Of a stretch of DNA of 64,000 nt, positions 49,919 to 59,225 are shown in pieces (position 1 is the stretch's first letter; each line of letters opens with the position of its first letter). Source of the stretch: JAYQKL01 sp038142705 (lineage in GTDB: Bacteria; Pseudomonadota; Alphaproteobacteria; RS24). The stretch spans positions 1,178,001-1,242,000 of the forward strand of contig OZ244224.1 of the NCBI GenBank assembly GCA_965217015.1, written 5' to 3'. The notes beneath the pieces are model-generated. The model had not been told where the DNA came from and made no database searches. It saw nothing but the letters and a program-made list of their open reading frames with translations. A program made the translations under genes and the position numbers.

Positions 49919-50131
49919 TTAATCAGACGAACCAAAAAGGGCTTCCGCCGCATCGCGGGAGCCTTTTTTTTGTGTCATGCTGGTCTCAATCCGCGCAATT
50001 TCTGTTTCTAATAGAGATTTACGGACCGCCAGCTCATCAAGGCTGAGCATGTCCAAACTTTCTGTAATCACCTGCGCGAGGGCAGAGCCTTGCAGGGCTT
50101 TTATCTCATCTTCCATGGGTCTCTCCATCAT
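49919..50131 (-). CDS. DUF1192 small protein
   Basis: 70 aa from ATG 50131 (or ATG 50116, which has GGAGA upstream). DUF1192 proteins are short, with a C-terminal helix (SLDELAVRKSLLETEIARIE) and no known function. Its last coding bases, 49940-49971, form the rpmE terminator on the opposite strand, so the gene end and the terminator are superimposed. Confidence 0.78.
   Translation of the reverse strand: MMERPMEDEIKALQGSALAQVITESLDMLSLDELAVRKSLLETEIARIETSMTQKKGSRDAAEALFGSSD
49940..49971 (+). terminator. Terminator of rpmE, inside the DUF1192 coding end
   Basis: GGCTTCCGC and GCGGGAGCC (nine pairs, one G-U, six-nt loop), followed by eight T. It lies within the convergent DUF1192 gene. The minus strand offers only five T, so the stop is mainly for rpmE. 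Confidence 0.8.
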
Positions 50132-50305
50132 TTGCCCTTATTTTGCCAACTCATCGGGCGCAAGTAAACCACCATAAAGACCCCTTGCTTGCCTTTTTAC
50201 TAGGCAAGCCCGTAATTTTGCGCTAAATAAGACCCATTCCATCAAAACGCTTTTTATATTGCAGATGGTCGAGCCTGAAACAGGGCTTGGACATAAGGAG
50301 AAATT

Positions 50306-51025
50306 ATGACTTATCCACTCATGCCTAAAGCAACTGCTGTTTGGCTGATAGACAACACAGCCTTGACCTTTGACCAAATCGCCGATTTTTGCGGCCTTCA
50401 CGCGCTTGAAGTGAAAGGCATTGCCGATGGTGATGTCGCGCATGGCATTAAAGGGCTAGACCCTATCAATAGCGGCCAGCTGACCCGTGATGAGATTGAA
50501 CGCTGCCAAAATGACCCAACAGCCCAACTCACTTTGCATGAAAGCAAGCGTAACGTGCCAGAGCCGAAAAAACAAAAAGGCGCACGCTATATGCCGCTGT
50601 CCAAACGCCAGGAACGCCCAAATGCGATTTACTGGCTGGTGCGCAATCACCCTGAATTAAACGATGCGCAAATCGGGCGATTGATTGGTACAACTAAGCC
50701 AACCATTCAAAGCATTCGTGAGCGTACGCACTGGAATCTCAGCAATTTGAAGCCTGTTGACCCAGTCACTTTGGGTTTGTGCAAACAAATCGAACTCGAC
50801 CATGAAGTGTCGCGGGCGGCAAAACGTGTTGAGCGGGCGGCCAAAAAACAGGCCAAATTAGATGGTGGCGCGTCATTATTGCCAACTGAAGAGTCTGTGC
50901 AAACACCAAGCGCTTCCATTGAGCCGCAAGCACCTGTTGAGCCAGAAATCAATGATATGGCGACATCAGAAGCAGATACAAAAACGCCGGATATTGACAG
51001 CGTTTTCAGTAAATTTAACGACTAA
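50306..51025 (+). CDS. trcR: DUF1013/TrcR-like cell cycle regulator
   Basis: 239 aa. The family core starts MTYPLMPKATAVWLIDNTAL, with LTFDQIADFCGLHALEVKGI and later RQERPNAIYWLVRNHPEL and IGTTKPTIQSIRERTHW, two helix-turn-helix-like blocks. DUF1013 proteins are conserved in alphaproteobacteria and are annotated as the cell cycle regulator TrcR; the symbol is given by family. The C-terminal 50 residues are acidic and look disordered. Confidence 0.85.
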   Translation: MTYPLMPKATAVWLIDNTALTFDQIADFCGLHALEVKGIADGDVAHGIKGLDPINSGQLTRDEIERCQNDPTAQLTLHESKRNVPEPKKQKGARYMPLSKRQERPNAIYWLVRNHPELNDAQIGRLIGTTKPTIQSIRERTHWNLSNLKPVDPVTLGLCKQIELDHEVSRAAKRVERAAKKQAKLDGGASLLPTEESVQTPSASIEPQAPVEPEINDMATSEADTKTPDIDSVFSKFND

Positions 51026-51062
51026 AATATCAAGTCGCATAAAATGTAGCAGCTTGGGTGAG

Positions 51063-51227
51063 TTAACCTCGCCTAAGCTGTAGCATTTCTTCTTTCAATT
51101 TAAGTTTTCTTTTTTTCAAATCATGCAGCACATCCTCATCTGGGTGAGGTCGTTTTGCTTCTTTTTCGATTTTCATTTCAAGTTCTAAATGCTGTCTCTC
51201 AAGACTTTCTTGCCGAGCTTTGTTCAT
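51063..51227 (-). CDS. DUF465/YdcH-like small protein
   Basis: 54 aa, too short for many gene finders. MNKARQESLE at ATG 51227 with AAGGAG eight bases upstream. It shows the YdcH-type helical hairpin: LEMKIEKEAKRPHPDEDVL, then LKKRKLKLKEEMLQLRRG. Function unknown. It is convergent with the trcR gene, 37 bases away, and divergent from purE. Confidence 0.82.
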   Translation of the reverse strand: MNKARQESLERQHLELEMKIEKEAKRPHPDEDVLHDLKKRKLKLKEEMLQLRRG

Positions 51228-51318
51228 AAGCACGCTCCTTTCCTTCTATCAGCATGACAAAAAACCAGAATTTTGTCGAATCATGTCTATATTTTCCTCA
51301 AATTCATGTAAAATAGCC

Positions 51319-51347
51319 TTGAAATAGCGCATATTTTGCGGTTAATT
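51319..51347 (+). promoter_or_regulatory. Candidate purE promoter
   Basis: TTGAAA and TTAATT with a 17-base spacer, about 27 bases before the purE start. Moderate match to the sigma70 consensus. Confidence 0.4.
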
Positions 51348-51373
51348 CCCCTTTTGGTTTGGAGATAAAAGCT

Positions 51374-51871
51374 ATGAGCAACCATCCAAAACCCTTGATT
51401 GGTGTGATTATGGGCAGTCAGAGTGACTGGCCCACCATGAAACATGCCACTGAAATTCTTGACGCGCTTGGGATTGCTTTTGAACAAAAAATTGTTTCAG
51501 CCCATCGCACCCCAAAGCGACTTTATGAATATGCGCAGTCCGCCCATGAACGCGGCCTGCAAACGATAATTGCAGGCGCTGGCGGCGCCGCGCATTTGCC
51601 CGGCATGGTCGCCGCAATGACGCATTTACCAGTGTTTGGTGTGCCAATTCAAAGCAAAGCACTGAGCGGGCAAGACTCGCTTTTATCCATTGTGCAAATG
51701 CCTGCAGGTGTGCCAGTTGGCACATTGGCAATTGGGCAAGCTGGCGCTACCAATGCCGGCCTGCTTGCCGCCGCCGTGATTGCCCTGCAAGACGCAGCAG
51801 TGGCTGAAAAACTCATTGCCTGGCGTCAGGCCAGAACAGATGCGGTAGCTGAGACCCCAAGTGACGATTAA
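51374..51871 (+). CDS. purE: 5-(carboxyamino)imidazole ribonucleotide mutase
   Basis: 165 aa purine synthesis enzyme converting N5-CAIR to CAIR. Motifs: GVIMGSQSDWPTMKHA, VSAHRTP and the AGAGGAAHLPGMVAA loop. ATG 51374 has GGAG ten bases upstream. It is followed by purK, overlapping by 11 bases, as in most bacteria. Confidence 0.95.
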   Translation: MSNHPKPLIGVIMGSQSDWPTMKHATEILDALGIAFEQKIVSAHRTPKRLYEYAQSAHERGLQTIIAGAGGAAHLPGMVAAMTHLPVFGVPIQSKALSGQDSLLSIVQMPAGVPVGTLAIGQAGATNAGLLAAAVIALQDAAVAEKLIAWRQARTDAVAETPSDD

Positions 51872-52964
51872 GCCGTTAAACAAAGGAAGCGTGATTGGTA
51901 TTTTGGGCGCAGGGCAGCTTGGGCGCATGTTGGCGCAAGCGGCTTCAGATTATGGCTATCAGACACATATTTATGCCCCTGATAACCAACTAGACCAAAC
52001 ACCAGCAGGTCAGGTCGCGGCGCAGGTGACACAAGCCGCCTATGATGATGAAACCGCTTTGGCTGAATTTGCCCAAAGCGTTGATGTGATTAGCTATGAA
52101 TTTGAAAATGTCCCGCGTGATACGGCGGCGTTTTTATCGCGGCTCAAACCCGTGCGGCCCGGTGAAAAAGCCTTAGAAGTCGCACAAGATAGGCTGGTTG
52201 AAAAAACCTTTATTCGCCAGCAAGGCCTTGGTGTTGCAGATTTTGCCGATATTAAAACCCGAGATGATTTGACTGAAGCTTGGCAGGCTTTTGACCAAGA
52301 CGCGATTTTAAAAACCCGCCGCTTTGGCTATGACGGCAAAGGGCAATGGCGTGTGCGCTCAATCGCAGACTGCGAAGCCGCTTTTAATGCTCTTAATGGT
52401 CAGGCCGCGATTTTAGAAAAATGTATTCCCTTTGATTGCGAGGTTTCCATCATCGCGGCACGGAATTTATCGGGCGAAATAGCGGTTTTTGACTGTGTTG
52501 AAAATGTGCATGAAAATCATATTTTGAAATATAGCTATGCACCGGCGCAAATTGATGACCAGCTTCATCAACAATCCCTCGCGCTGGCTGAAACCATGCT
52601 CACCGCTTTGGATTATATTGGCGTCTTAGCCATTGAGTTATTTGTGTGCGGACAGGATTTACTGGTCAATGAGATTGCACCGCGTGTGCATAATTCTGGC
52701 CATTGGACCATGAATGCCTGCGCGGCAAGCCAATTTCACCAGCATATATTGGCCATTACGGGTCATCAGCTGGCAGACCCGAAGCGCAACTATGATGCGA
52801 TTATGACAAACTTGTTGGGTGATGAGCTGGCTGAAGCGAAAAATGCGCCCGCGCAACCCTCAAGCTATTTGCATGATTATGGCAAACAAACCGCACGCAC
52901 AGGCCGTAAAATGGGGCATTTGAACACGCTTTATCCGCTTGGCGCTTTACCGCGCAAAGCTTAG
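51861..52964 (+). CDS. purK: 5-(carboxyamino)imidazole ribonucleotide synthase
   Basis: 367 aa ATP-grasp enzyme making N5-CAIR from AIR and bicarbonate. Motifs: GAGQLGRMLAQAA, SYEFENVP, LKTRRFGYDGKGQW, EKCIPFDCEVSIIAAR and NEIAPRVHNSGHWTM. Start GTG 51861 overlaps purE; GTG 51891, with AAGGA upstream, is an alternative. It is convergent with coq9, ending within four bases of its stop. Confidence 0.94.
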   Translation: MTIKPLNKGSVIGILGAGQLGRMLAQAASDYGYQTHIYAPDNQLDQTPAGQVAAQVTQAAYDDETALAEFAQSVDVISYEFENVPRDTAAFLSRLKPVRPGEKALEVAQDRLVEKTFIRQQGLGVADFADIKTRDDLTEAWQAFDQDAILKTRRFGYDGKGQWRVRSIADCEAAFNALNGQAAILEKCIPFDCEVSIIAARNLSGEIAVFDCVENVHENHILKYSYAPAQIDDQLHQQSLALAETMLTALDYIGVLAIELFVCGQDLLVNEIAPRVHNSGHWTMNACAASQFHQHILAITGHQLADPKRNYDAIMTNLLGDELAEAKNAPAQPSSYLHDYGKQTARTGRKMGHLNTLYPLGALPRKA

Positions 52965-53614
52965 CCGCCAAATCTTAAATTCGATAAGAGTGCCAATGGG
53001 TCCGGTAATTTTTCTTTTAAGTCGCGCCATTGCGCCTTGCCCTTTTCAATTTTCATGACATCTTCAATGCGCCGGGCTAAAAAAGCGCGTGTCTCAGCCG
53101 CATCGTCACTTTCATCTTGAAACCAAACCATGCGCGTGGAGGTGTAGACCCCACTTAAAATCAACCGCTTTGAATAATAATTTCCATCAGTGCTGGTATC
53201 GCCAGCCGCCCGCCACATCTCATCAACAGTTTTGCCAAGCAGGGTAAGTGCATCTTGGGCATAAGCAGGCAGTGCTAAAACCGCAAAAGCGCGCTGCGCC
53301 ACTTCCTTTTGTGGCGTATCAACTTCCAAACGCGTCATGACGGCAGTTTGTATCCGGTCCCGAATTTTCATTTCCAATAGGTTTTTTTGCGCCAACTCAT
53401 GCGCCATTTGTTCTGTGCCTTGCTGGATAAAATAAACCGCCAAATCCACCCCGCCCCGTGGCAGGGCCAAGAGAGCCTTGTCCTTACGCACTCCGGCTTG
53501 CGCTGCTGCTTTTGCAACCAGCTCATCGCTAAATCCATCAAAAGCCAAATCTGGCAGAGCCGCTTTGAGAATCTGGGCTTTTTCTTTGCTATAAAGTGTT
53601 TTGGCCATATCCAT
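52961..53614 (-). CDS. COQ9 family ubiquinone biosynthesis protein
   Basis: 217 aa. The COQ9 signature is visible: VDEMWRAAGDTSTDGNYYSKR, LSGVYTSTRMVWFQDES and RRIEDVMKIEKGKAQW. COQ9 binds isoprenoid lipids and assists COQ7-type hydroxylation. Start ATG 53614, or ATG 53608, which has better spacing to AAAGGA. It is divergent from rpsU. Confidence 0.9.
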   Translation of the reverse strand: MDMAKTLYSKEKAQILKAALPDLAFDGFSDELVAKAAAQAGVRKDKALLALPRGGVDLAVYFIQQGTEQMAHELAQKNLLEMKIRDRIQTAVMTRLEVDTPQKEVAQRAFAVLALPAYAQDALTLLGKTVDEMWRAAGDTSTDGNYYSKRLILSGVYTSTRMVWFQDESDDAAETRAFLARRIEDVMKIEKGKAQWRDLKEKLPDPLALLSNLRFGG

Positions 53615-53768
53615 TTTCCTTTGCCCGACTATGGCATTTTCATATCACAATCTAAAGGGAAAAGCTGTTAAAAACCAGACAAGGCTGGACATTGGCGTCA
53701 ATTCTTGATACATCAAACACTCTTGGCGCGAAAGCGGCAAAATCTACAAGGAATTGAGGTGATATAAA

Positions 53769-53990
53769 GTGCAAGTTACAGTTCGTGACAATAATGTTGA
53801 CCAGGCCTATAAGGTCTTGAAAAAGAAACTGCAACGTGAGGGCGTGTTTCGTGAAATGAAACTTCGGGATCATTACGAAAAGCCTTCGGAAAAGCGCGCT
53901 CGTGAAAAAACGGAATCTATCCGTCGGGTTCGCAAGTTAGCACGCAAAGCTGCCCAGCGTGAAAACGGCTTCTCAGGACGCCGTCGCTAG
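53769..53990 (+). CDS. rpsU: 30S ribosomal protein S21
   Basis: 73 aa starting with GTG: MQVTVRDNNVDQAYKVLKKK, then FREMKLRDHYEKPSEKRARE and a basic tail (GFSGRRR). Usual size. Followed by a strong terminator. Confidence 0.95.
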   Translation: MQVTVRDNNVDQAYKVLKKKLQREGVFREMKLRDHYEKPSEKRAREKTESIRRVRKLARKAAQRENGFSGRRR

Positions 53991-54011
53991 GCACTCGCCA
54001 AACCAAACAAA

Positions 54012-54047
54012 AACGCCGCCTCTATCACTACAAGCGGCGTTTTTTTT
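54012..54047 (+). terminator. Terminator of rpsU
   Basis: AACGCCGC pairing with GCGGCGTT (eight perfect pairs) and then a T run. On the minus strand the stem is followed by TTTTTGTTTGG, so it may also stop the convergent pntB transcript. Confidence 0.88.
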
Positions 54048-54058
54048 ATGTCAAATCC

Positions 54059-55495
54059 TTAAAGTGACTTCACGATATTCTCGACCATTTTCTTAGCGTC
54101 AGAGAATAACATCATTGTATTGTCATTGAAGAAAAGCTCATTTTCAACGCCGGCATAACCACTGCCCATGCCGCGTTTCACAAATAAAACAGTCTGGGCT
54201 CTATCGACTTCCAAAATCGGCATGCCAAAAATCGGACTTTGCGGGTCGGTGCGCGCAGCTGGGTTGGTCACATCATTAGCGCCAATCACAAATACAACAT
54301 CTGTCTGCGCAAAATCATTATTGATGTCATCTAACTCAAACACTTCATCATATGGCACATTGGCCTCCGCCAGCAGCACATTCATGTGACCGGGCATACG
54401 CCCAGCTACGGGGTGAATCGCATAAGAGATTTTTACGCCTTCGGCTTTAAGCGTGTCAGACATTTCGCGCAAAGCATGCTGGGCTTGCGCCACGGCCATG
54501 CCATAGCCCGGCACAATAATAACCGAAGAGGCATTTTTCATAATAAAGGCCGCGTCTTCTGCGCTGCCTTGCTTGACAGGGCGTTGCTCTTTCGCGCCCG
54601 CCTCTACCACTGCGCCGTCTTCACTCCCAAAGCCGCCCAATATGACCGAAATAAAGCTGCGATTCATGCCACGACACATAATATAAGACAAAATCGCGCC
54701 TGATGAACCGACCAGCGAGCCTGTGATAATCAGCCCCATATTGCCCAATGTAAAGCCAATCCCAGCTGCCGCCCAACCTGAATAAGAATTCAGCATTGAG
54801 ACCACAACCGGCATATCCGCGCCCCCAATGGGGATAATGATTAAGAAACCAAGCACAAAGGCCAGCGCGGTAATTATAGCAAAAACCTGTGGCGTTTGAT
54901 GCGCAGGGTCAAGGCAAAGATAAACGGTGCCTGCAATAATCGCGATAAACAAACCAAGATTGATCAAGTGCCGCAACGGCAAAATAATCGGCGCGCCGGA
55001 CATATTGCCATTAAGTTTTGCAAAGGCAATAATCGAGCCAGAGAAAGTCACAATCCCGATAATGAGGCCTAATGACATTTCGACAAGGCTGAGCGCGCTT
55101 AATGACCCTAAAGCGGGCAAGTTAAACGCTGTTGGGCTTAAAAAGGCTGCCCAAGCGACCAAAACAGAGGCCAATCCGCCAAGCGCGTTCAATGCAGCCA
55201 CAAATTGCGGCATTGAGGTCATGGCAATGCGTATCGCAATCACGCCGCCAATTGTGCCACCAATCAAAACCGCGATAATCGCCATAATAAGCGTATTATC
55301 GAGACTGATATTAGTGACATCTGTAAAATAACGGCTATCAGGCAAAGCAAGGGTTGTGGCAACAGCAATCACCATGCCCAGCATGCCCAGCATATTGCCT
55401 TGCCGCGCCGTTTCGGGCGAGCTTAGGCCGCGCAGCGCGATGATAAACATAACGCCTGACAATAAATATAAGAGTGCAGATATATTCGCGTCCAT
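54059..55495 (-). CDS. pntB: NAD(P) transhydrogenase subunit beta
   Basis: 478 aa proton-translocating subunit: about nine N-terminal transmembrane helices (domain II), then a soluble NADP-binding domain III with VIIVPGYGMAVAQAQHALRE, HPVAGRMPGHMNVLLAEANV and VFVIGANDVTNPAARTDP. It makes NADPH using proton motive force. It is last in the pnt operon and ends near the rpsU terminator. Confidence 0.96.
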   Translation of the reverse strand: MDANISALLYLLSGVMFIIALRGLSSPETARQGNMLGMLGMVIAVATTLALPDSRYFTDVTNISLDNTLIMAIIAVLIGGTIGGVIAIRIAMTSMPQFVAALNALGGLASVLVAWAAFLSPTAFNLPALGSLSALSLVEMSLGLIIGIVTFSGSIIAFAKLNGNMSGAPIILPLRHLINLGLFIAIIAGTVYLCLDPAHQTPQVFAIITALAFVLGFLIIIPIGGADMPVVVSMLNSYSGWAAAGIGFTLGNMGLIITGSLVGSSGAILSYIMCRGMNRSFISVILGGFGSEDGAVVEAGAKEQRPVKQGSAEDAAFIMKNASSVIIVPGYGMAVAQAQHALREMSDTLKAEGVKISYAIHPVAGRMPGHMNVLLAEANVPYDEVFELDDINNDFAQTDVVFVIGANDVTNPAARTDPQSPIFGMPILEVDRAQTVLFVKRGMGSGYAGVENELFFNDNTMMLFSDAKKMVENIVKSL

Positions 55496-55506
55496 GACAG
55501 CCCCGC

Positions 55507-55806
55507 TTATTTCTTTTTACGATACATTGCCAGCATGCGCTGGGTGACGAGGAAACCGCCAAAAATATTTACGGAAGCAAATACCAGCCCCGCAAAGCCA
55601 AGCCAGCGCGCCGCTGTAGAGGCGCCATCAATGGCCTGCACATTAACCGCAATCAAAGCGCCAACCACAATCACCGCAGAAATCGCATTGGTAACAGACA
55701 TAAGCGGCGTATGAAGAGCTGGCGTCACAGACCACACAACGTAATAACCAACAAATACTGCCAGAACAAATATGCTGATTAGGAATGTAAAATTACTTAT
55801 TTCCAT
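55507..55806 (-). CDS. pntA2: NAD(P) transhydrogenase subunit alpha part 2
   Basis: 99 aa membrane protein with three hydrophobic segments, FLISIFVLAVFVGYYVVW at the start and HTPLMSVTNAISAVIVVGAL, the short alpha-2 subunit. The split alpha gene is typical of alphaproteobacteria such as Rhodospirillum. Spacing to pntB is 11 bases. Confidence 0.94.
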   Translation of the reverse strand: MEISNFTFLISIFVLAVFVGYYVVWSVTPALHTPLMSVTNAISAVIVVGALIAVNVQAIDGASTAARWLGFAGLVFASVNIFGGFLVTQRMLAMYRKKK

Positions 55807-55826
55807 ATCTCTATCCTATTTCGGTT

Positions 55827-56957
55827 TTACGCGAGAGCCGGATGCACAATGGCACCGTCACGTGTGAGTGTAATACCTGCAATAATCTCATCTTCAGCGT
55901 CAAGATTAAGGCTTTGGCTCTCTTGATCATAAAAAGTATCGATGAAATTATACAAATTACGGGCATAAAGCTCAGAGGCATTGCCCGCCAAACGGCCCGG
56001 CACATTCGTATGACCCACAATTTTAACGCCTTGATGGTTCACAACTTCGCCCGGCTTAGACAGCACACAATTACCGCCTTGCTCAACAGCCAAATCAATA
56101 ATCACAGAACCAGGACGCATTGATTCGGCCTGCTCTTTGGAAACCAAAACAGGTGCCTGACGACCCGGTATCAGCGCCGTGCAAATAACTATGTCCTGCT
56201 TGGCAATATGTTCGCTCACCAAAGCGGCTTGGCGTTTTTGATAATCTTCGCTCATTTCTTTTGCATAGCCGCCTGCTGTTTCGCCGCTATCCGTCTCGTC
56301 TTGGTCAACCATCACAAAAGACGCGCCCAGACTTTCCACTTGCTCTGCCGCCGCTGCACGCACATCGGTTGCACTGACAACCGCGCCCAGCCGTTTCGCC
56401 GTCGCAATCGCTTGCAACCCAGCAACGCCCGCGCCCATCACAAAAACCTTAGCCGGTGCAATCGTGCCAGCCGCCGTCATCATCATCGGCAAAGCGCGGC
56501 CATATTCATTCGTGGCGTCTAAAACAGCTTTATAGCCCGCCAAATTGGATTGAGAAGATAAAACATCCATTGACTGCGCCCGCGTGATGCGCGGCATGAG
56601 TTCCATGGCCATTGCCTGAATACCAGCCTTTGCATAGCTCGCAACCGCGTCTTGACGATTATGCGGGTCAAGCACGGCAAGCAAAACAGCATTTTTTTTG
56701 AAATTTGCAAGGGTTTTATCGGTTGGCGCGTTGACGCTGAGGATTAAATCAGCGTCTTTGCCTATGGCTTTTGCCTCAACCAGTGTCGCGCCATTTTCTG
56801 CATAGTCTTGGTCTGGGAAACCCGCCTGTTCACCAAGCCCTTTTTCCACCTCAACCTGCAGACCAAGACCAACATATTTTTTGATGGTTTCAGGTGTTGC
56901 CGCGCAACGCGTTTCGGACGGCTTGCCGTCCTTCAAAACAGCTAATTTCAACGCCAT
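55827..56957 (-). CDS. pntA1: NAD(P) transhydrogenase subunit alpha part 1
   Basis: 376 aa NAD-binding domain I, similar to alanine dehydrogenase: VEVEKGLGEQAGFPD, NEYGRALPMMMTAAGTIAPA and VMGAGVAGLQAIATAKRLGA for NAD binding, then TALIPGRQAPVLVSKEQAES. It is separate from the membrane part. It starts at ATG 56957, 48 bases downstream of the CoxIV-like gene. Confidence 0.95.
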   Translation of the reverse strand: MALKLAVLKDGKPSETRCAATPETIKKYVGLGLQVEVEKGLGEQAGFPDQDYAENGATLVEAKAIGKDADLILSVNAPTDKTLANFKKNAVLLAVLDPHNRQDAVASYAKAGIQAMAMELMPRITRAQSMDVLSSQSNLAGYKAVLDATNEYGRALPMMMTAAGTIAPAKVFVMGAGVAGLQAIATAKRLGAVVSATDVRAAAAEQVESLGASFVMVDQDETDSGETAGGYAKEMSEDYQKRQAALVSEHIAKQDIVICTALIPGRQAPVLVSKEQAESMRPGSVIIDLAVEQGGNCVLSKPGEVVNHQGVKIVGHTNVPGRLAGNASELYARNLYNFIDTFYDQESQSLNLDAEDEIIAGITLTRDGAIVHPALA

Positions 56958-57005
56958 TTTAAATCCCCTAATGCTGGATTAACTTTTAGTTTAAGTAAGC
57001 TGTTT

Positions 57006-57158
57006 TTAACTAAAAACAAATAGAATCAGCCACAAAACAATGGCTGAACAAATAATGGTACCCCATTTACTAAACTGGATAAATTTGTCATAGGTCTGGA
57101 TATGCTCATCGGCATCCATTTCCTTACCCCAATCCGTGCTTGTGTTATCTTCAACCAT
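57006..57158 (-). CDS. Aa3-type cytochrome c oxidase subunit IV-like peptide
   Basis: 50 aa, MVEDNTSTDW..., from ATG 57158, with AGGAG six bases upstream. A polar N-terminal part (DADEHIQTYDKFIQFSKWG) is followed by one transmembrane helix (TIICSAIVLWLILFVF). This is the pattern of the bacterial aa3 oxidase subunit IV family, which often sits beside pnt genes in alphaproteobacteria. The oxidase itself is not in this window. Function inferred. Confidence 0.75.
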   Translation of the reverse strand: MVEDNTSTDWGKEMDADEHIQTYDKFIQFSKWGTIICSAIVLWLILFVFS

Positions 57159-57258
57159 AGCCATCTCCTAAAATAATGCTCTTTTTTAATATAAAACAAC
57201 TAGAACGCAAACTGCTATTTTGACTGATTTTATATTTTTCCCATGTTTTTATAGAGCT

Positions 57259-58101
57259 TTAGGGCTGTTCATTTGGCGCATCGCATACAGAGCCATAATA
57301 ATGGCGCGACTGGCAGGCGCTATCCGCCGCCGCCGCTTGCAACGCCGCGACCATAATTTGCGCCCATTGCTGGCAATCCTGCGCCTGCGTCGCCAAATCT
57401 TGCCGCAACTCAATCAGCGCATGCGGTAAGCCATTTGCCGTACCATGCCGATAAAGCGTGTCATATTTCAATTGTCCAGAATATGGGTCATTATGCGCCA
57501 CTGGCCCCTGAAACCGTGCATCGGCTTGCGCCTGAAACGCCTGAATTTTTTGCTCGATATGGCGTGGCAAGCGGTCATCTTTGTCCCATAAAATCGCAGC
57601 AGGCATGGGTCGTTTCTGCTCTTTCCAAAAGGGTGTAAAACTATGCACAGATAAAATAATTGGCACTTTACCCGCCGCTTCTGCTTGCTGGAGATAATGC
57701 TCAATTTGGGCGTGATAAGGCTCATAAAAACCGCTGATACGGTTCTTTTTTTCAGCACATTGACGCGCTGGGTGAATGTCTAAATTACCTTCTACCACCT
57801 CGCCATCGGATAATTGCATGACCAATGTCGGGTCATCAATCCCGCGATTGGCATCAATCAACAAACGCGAAAAACCAGCCAAAATCACAGGGCAATCCAG
57901 CCTATCGCCTATCATCTCTGCGGTTTTTGCTGCACCAATATCCCAAGCAATATGTTGGGCAAGCTGGTCATCAGACAATCCAAGATTATTATATTCAGGC
58001 GGGATTGCGTTGGTCGCATGGTCGCACAAAATAATAAACTGCAAATCGCCATCGGGATTGCAGATACGATAAGGGTGTTTATAGACTTCAGCTGCGGTCA
58101 T
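57259..58101 (-). CDS. N-formylglutamate amidohydrolase family protein
   Basis: 280 aa. The family features are CDHATNAIPPEYNNLGL, DIGAAKTAEMIGDRL, DANRGIDDPTLV and SVHSFTPFWKEQKRP, with metal-binding His and Asp residues. N-formylglutamate amidohydrolase acts in histidine degradation, though no hut genes lie nearby, so the real substrate is uncertain. It follows the alpha/beta hydrolase by three bases. Confidence 0.87.
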   Translation of the reverse strand: MTAAEVYKHPYRICNPDGDLQFIILCDHATNAIPPEYNNLGLSDDQLAQHIAWDIGAAKTAEMIGDRLDCPVILAGFSRLLIDANRGIDDPTLVMQLSDGEVVEGNLDIHPARQCAEKKNRISGFYEPYHAQIEHYLQQAEAAGKVPIILSVHSFTPFWKEQKRPMPAAILWDKDDRLPRHIEQKIQAFQAQADARFQGPVAHNDPYSGQLKYDTLYRHGTANGLPHALIELRQDLATQAQDCQQWAQIMVAALQAAAADSACQSRHYYGSVCDAPNEQP

Positions 58102-58104
58102 AAT

Positions 58105-59148
58105 CTATTGATTAATGTGTCCCGATTCGTGCGCTTCTGCTTGAAATATATATTCTCCCGCCGGCAGAGCTATACCATAAGCGAGGTCGTTAATCGCTGT
58201 CACAATGGGCTGGTTTCGGGTGTGGTGCAACATATGCCCCGCCCCTTGAAAATGCATAAAATGTGCATTTTCAACCGTTTTGAGCAGGCGTTGTGATTGA
58301 TTGGGTGTATAGACTGTTTGGTCCTCATCACCTGCTGCCAGCACCAGCGGCACATTGATTTGCTCATATCGCCCCATCATCTCTTGCAAATGGCCCCGCA
58401 AGCGCATGCCATAAATCGAATTATAAATAAATGGGCTTGGGCGCAAAATGAGGTCAATCGCGGCTTGCTTTTGATAGTCTGGGAAAGGGGCTTCGGGAAC
58501 AAAAGTCGCATCTATCGAAGCGGGTATCATATCCTGACCAATTTTCACCAAAGCCAGCCGCATAAAGAGCTGGTTGACGATAGGTATTTCCGCGAGTTTT
58601 TGATACCAGACATCTGTGCCCTGCCAGGGATAAAAAACACCTGCCAACGCCACCACACCGCTCACCTTATCGCCATATTCGCTGGCAAACGCCGCGGCCA
58701 CCGCCCCGCCCCAGCTAAAACCAACAATCACAGGTTTTTCGAGACCTAATTTATCAATCGCCTGCGCAATCGCCTCAGCTTGGGCTTTGGGACTGGACAT
58801 AAGTTCAGCAGAAATTTTGCTATCGCTCCAACCAAGGCCCGGGCGGTCAAACGCATACACATCAATTTCAGGCGCTAAAGCATCAAAAAAAGCCAGTTCC
58901 ATATCCTGCGCATTACCACTTGCGCCATGTATCAGCACAACCGGATGCGGGTCTTGCACAATATTTTCGTTAAATTGGGCCGGGCGATGAATATAATGAA
59001 GCCGCGCGGTAGAAACATCAACAAATGCGCCTTTAGGTGGATACGCCGCTTCAATGGCACGGCGCAACATGGTCTCGTGCAACGCTAACCCGAGCAAAAT
59101 GACAAAAAAGAATAAACCAGTTATTTTCATGAATTTCATCATACGCAT
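58105..59148 (-). CDS. Membrane-anchored alpha/beta hydrolase
   Basis: 347 aa with one N-terminal membrane helix (about residues 8-25). The nucleophile elbow is VGFSWGGAVAAAFAS, with an aspartate in LAAGDEDQTV and a histidine near FQGAGHMLHH. The motif HGASGNAQDMELAFFD holds the oxyanion loop. Substrate unknown; lipase or esterase is likely. It is coupled to the amidohydrolase gene. Confidence 0.87.
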   Translation of the reverse strand: MRMMKFMKITGLFFFVILLGLALHETMLRRAIEAAYPPKGAFVDVSTARLHYIHRPAQFNENIVQDPHPVVLIHGASGNAQDMELAFFDALAPEIDVYAFDRPGLGWSDSKISAELMSSPKAQAEAIAQAIDKLGLEKPVIVGFSWGGAVAAAFASEYGDKVSGVVALAGVFYPWQGTDVWYQKLAEIPIVNQLFMRLALVKIGQDMIPASIDATFVPEAPFPDYQKQAAIDLILRPSPFIYNSIYGMRLRGHLQEMMGRYEQINVPLVLAAGDEDQTVYTPNQSQRLLKTVENAHFMHFQGAGHMLHHTRNQPIVTAINDLAYGIALPAGEYIFQAEAHESGHINQ

Positions 59149-59225
59149 AAATTAGGGTGCTGCGCCCGAAAAAAAAGGGGAACACCCGTAAAGATAATGC
59201 GTAAAATTCAGTGGAAAATCGGGAA

